Shown here piece by piece: positions 63,726 to 64,000 of a stretch of DNA of 64,000 nucleotides. Origin of the DNA: an uncultured Oscillospiraceae bacterium (lineage in GTDB: Bacteria > Bacillota > Clostridia > Oscillospirales > Ruminococcaceae); assembly GCA_934539585.1 (NCBI GenBank), contig CAKTCT010000003.1, positions 51,362-115,361 of the forward strand. The letters are read 5' to 3'. The notes beneath the pieces were generated by a model. It was not told where the DNA came from and ran no database searches. It was given only the letters and a program-made list of their open reading frames with translations. Position numbers and translations under genes: made by a program. The first letter of the stretch is position 1. Every line of letters starts with the position of its first letter.

Positions 63726-64000
63726 ATGGCAAAACAGAAATTCGAACGTACGAAGCCCCATGTTAACATTGGCACCATCGGCCACGTTGACCACGGCAAA
63801 ACCACTCTGACCGCCGCCATCACCAAGACCCTGGCTATGCAGGGCAAGGCGAAATACGAAGCCTACGACATGATCGATAAGGCTCCTGAGGAAAGAGCTC
63901 GTGGTATCACAATCAACACCGCCCACGTTGAGTACGAGACCGACAAGCGTCACTACGCTCACGTTGACTGCCCCGGCCATGCTGACTACGTCAAGAACAT
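63726..64000 (+). CDS. tuf: Elongation factor Tu, N-terminal part
   Basis: Carries aminoacyl-tRNA to the ribosome. The 91 visible residues begin [19 protein letters not shown] and include G1 GHVDHGKTT, the effector segment [16 protein letters not shown] and [11 protein letters not shown] (G3). The window ends in the GTPase domain. AAAGGAGG lies 8 nt before the ATG, 70 bp after fusA. Confidence 0.98.
   Translation, partial: MAKQKFERTKPHVNIGTIGHVDHGKTTLTAAITKTLAMQGKAKYEAYDMIDKAPEERARGITINTAHVEYETDKRHYAHVDCPGHADYVKN

Overview
The window is visibly G+C-rich bacterial chromosome from a Gram-positive Clostridia member, most likely an Oscillospiraceae-type gut anaerobe. That placement is inferred from gene content: a GTP-type PEP carboxykinase, NiaR with its own niacin ECF component, a YesM/YesN two-component system beside an Lpl-type sugar transporter, feoAB, purine synthesis with separate IMP cyclohydrolase (PurO type) and AICAR transformylase, and a firmicute-style rpoB-rpoC-rpsL-rpsG-fusA-tuf block. 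Gene starts are often TTG or GTG behind strong AGGAGG-type sites. I see no tRNA, rRNA, CRISPR array, transposase or phage gene.

Layout. 1-4550: 3' end of pckG, a trio (DUF5685-like protein, J-domain protein, membrane protein), then niaR and niaX with a clear NiaR-type operator. 5.2-8.6 kb (minus): GHMP kinase, nucleotidyltransferase and phosphohexomutase, a probable sugar-activation cassette. 9.2-12.5 kb (minus): GH78 alpha-L-rhamnosidase and an amidohydrolase. 12.6-15 kb (minus): feoA-feoB. 15.2-16.2 kb: foldase-like lipoprotein. 16.3-20.8 kb (minus): rarA, a B12-binding radical SAM protein and its DUF2344 partner, the last two separated by about 690 bp of C-rich degenerate tandem repeats. 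21-21.7 kb: a small membrane protein and a nitroreductase. 22.6-25.4 kb (minus): metQ-metN-metI behind a short leader ORF rich in Met and Cys codons. 26.3-35 kb (plus): an HD protein, then purE-C-F-M-N-O-AICARFT-D behind a leader with an intrinsic terminator. 35.8-45.7 kb: a sugar dehydrogenase/epimerase pair with a divergent DeoR regulator, then YesN/YesM divergent from a three-gene ABC sugar importer. 46.4-52.5 kb: thioesterase, sialidase-like protein and M29 aminopeptidase; galK-galT with a divergent AraC regulator. 52.6-64 kb: rpoB, rpoC, rpsL, rpsG, fusA and the start of tuf.

The most unusual content is non-coding. Two families of long structured intergenic repeats recur. R1 (about 590 bp, three copies) lies only between convergent genes and has hairpins with compensatory base changes between copies. 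R2 (about 460 bp, three full copies and one partial) is a chain of about ten hairpins bounded by terminal inverted repeats. R2 is accompanied by a shorter module, R3, one copy of which supplies the C-terminal codons of the rhamnosidase. Other points of note are the Met/Cys leader peptide before metQ, the unassigned attenuator before purE, a PurF without the N-terminal cysteine nucleophile, and the C-rich duplicated junction between the radical SAM gene and its partner.
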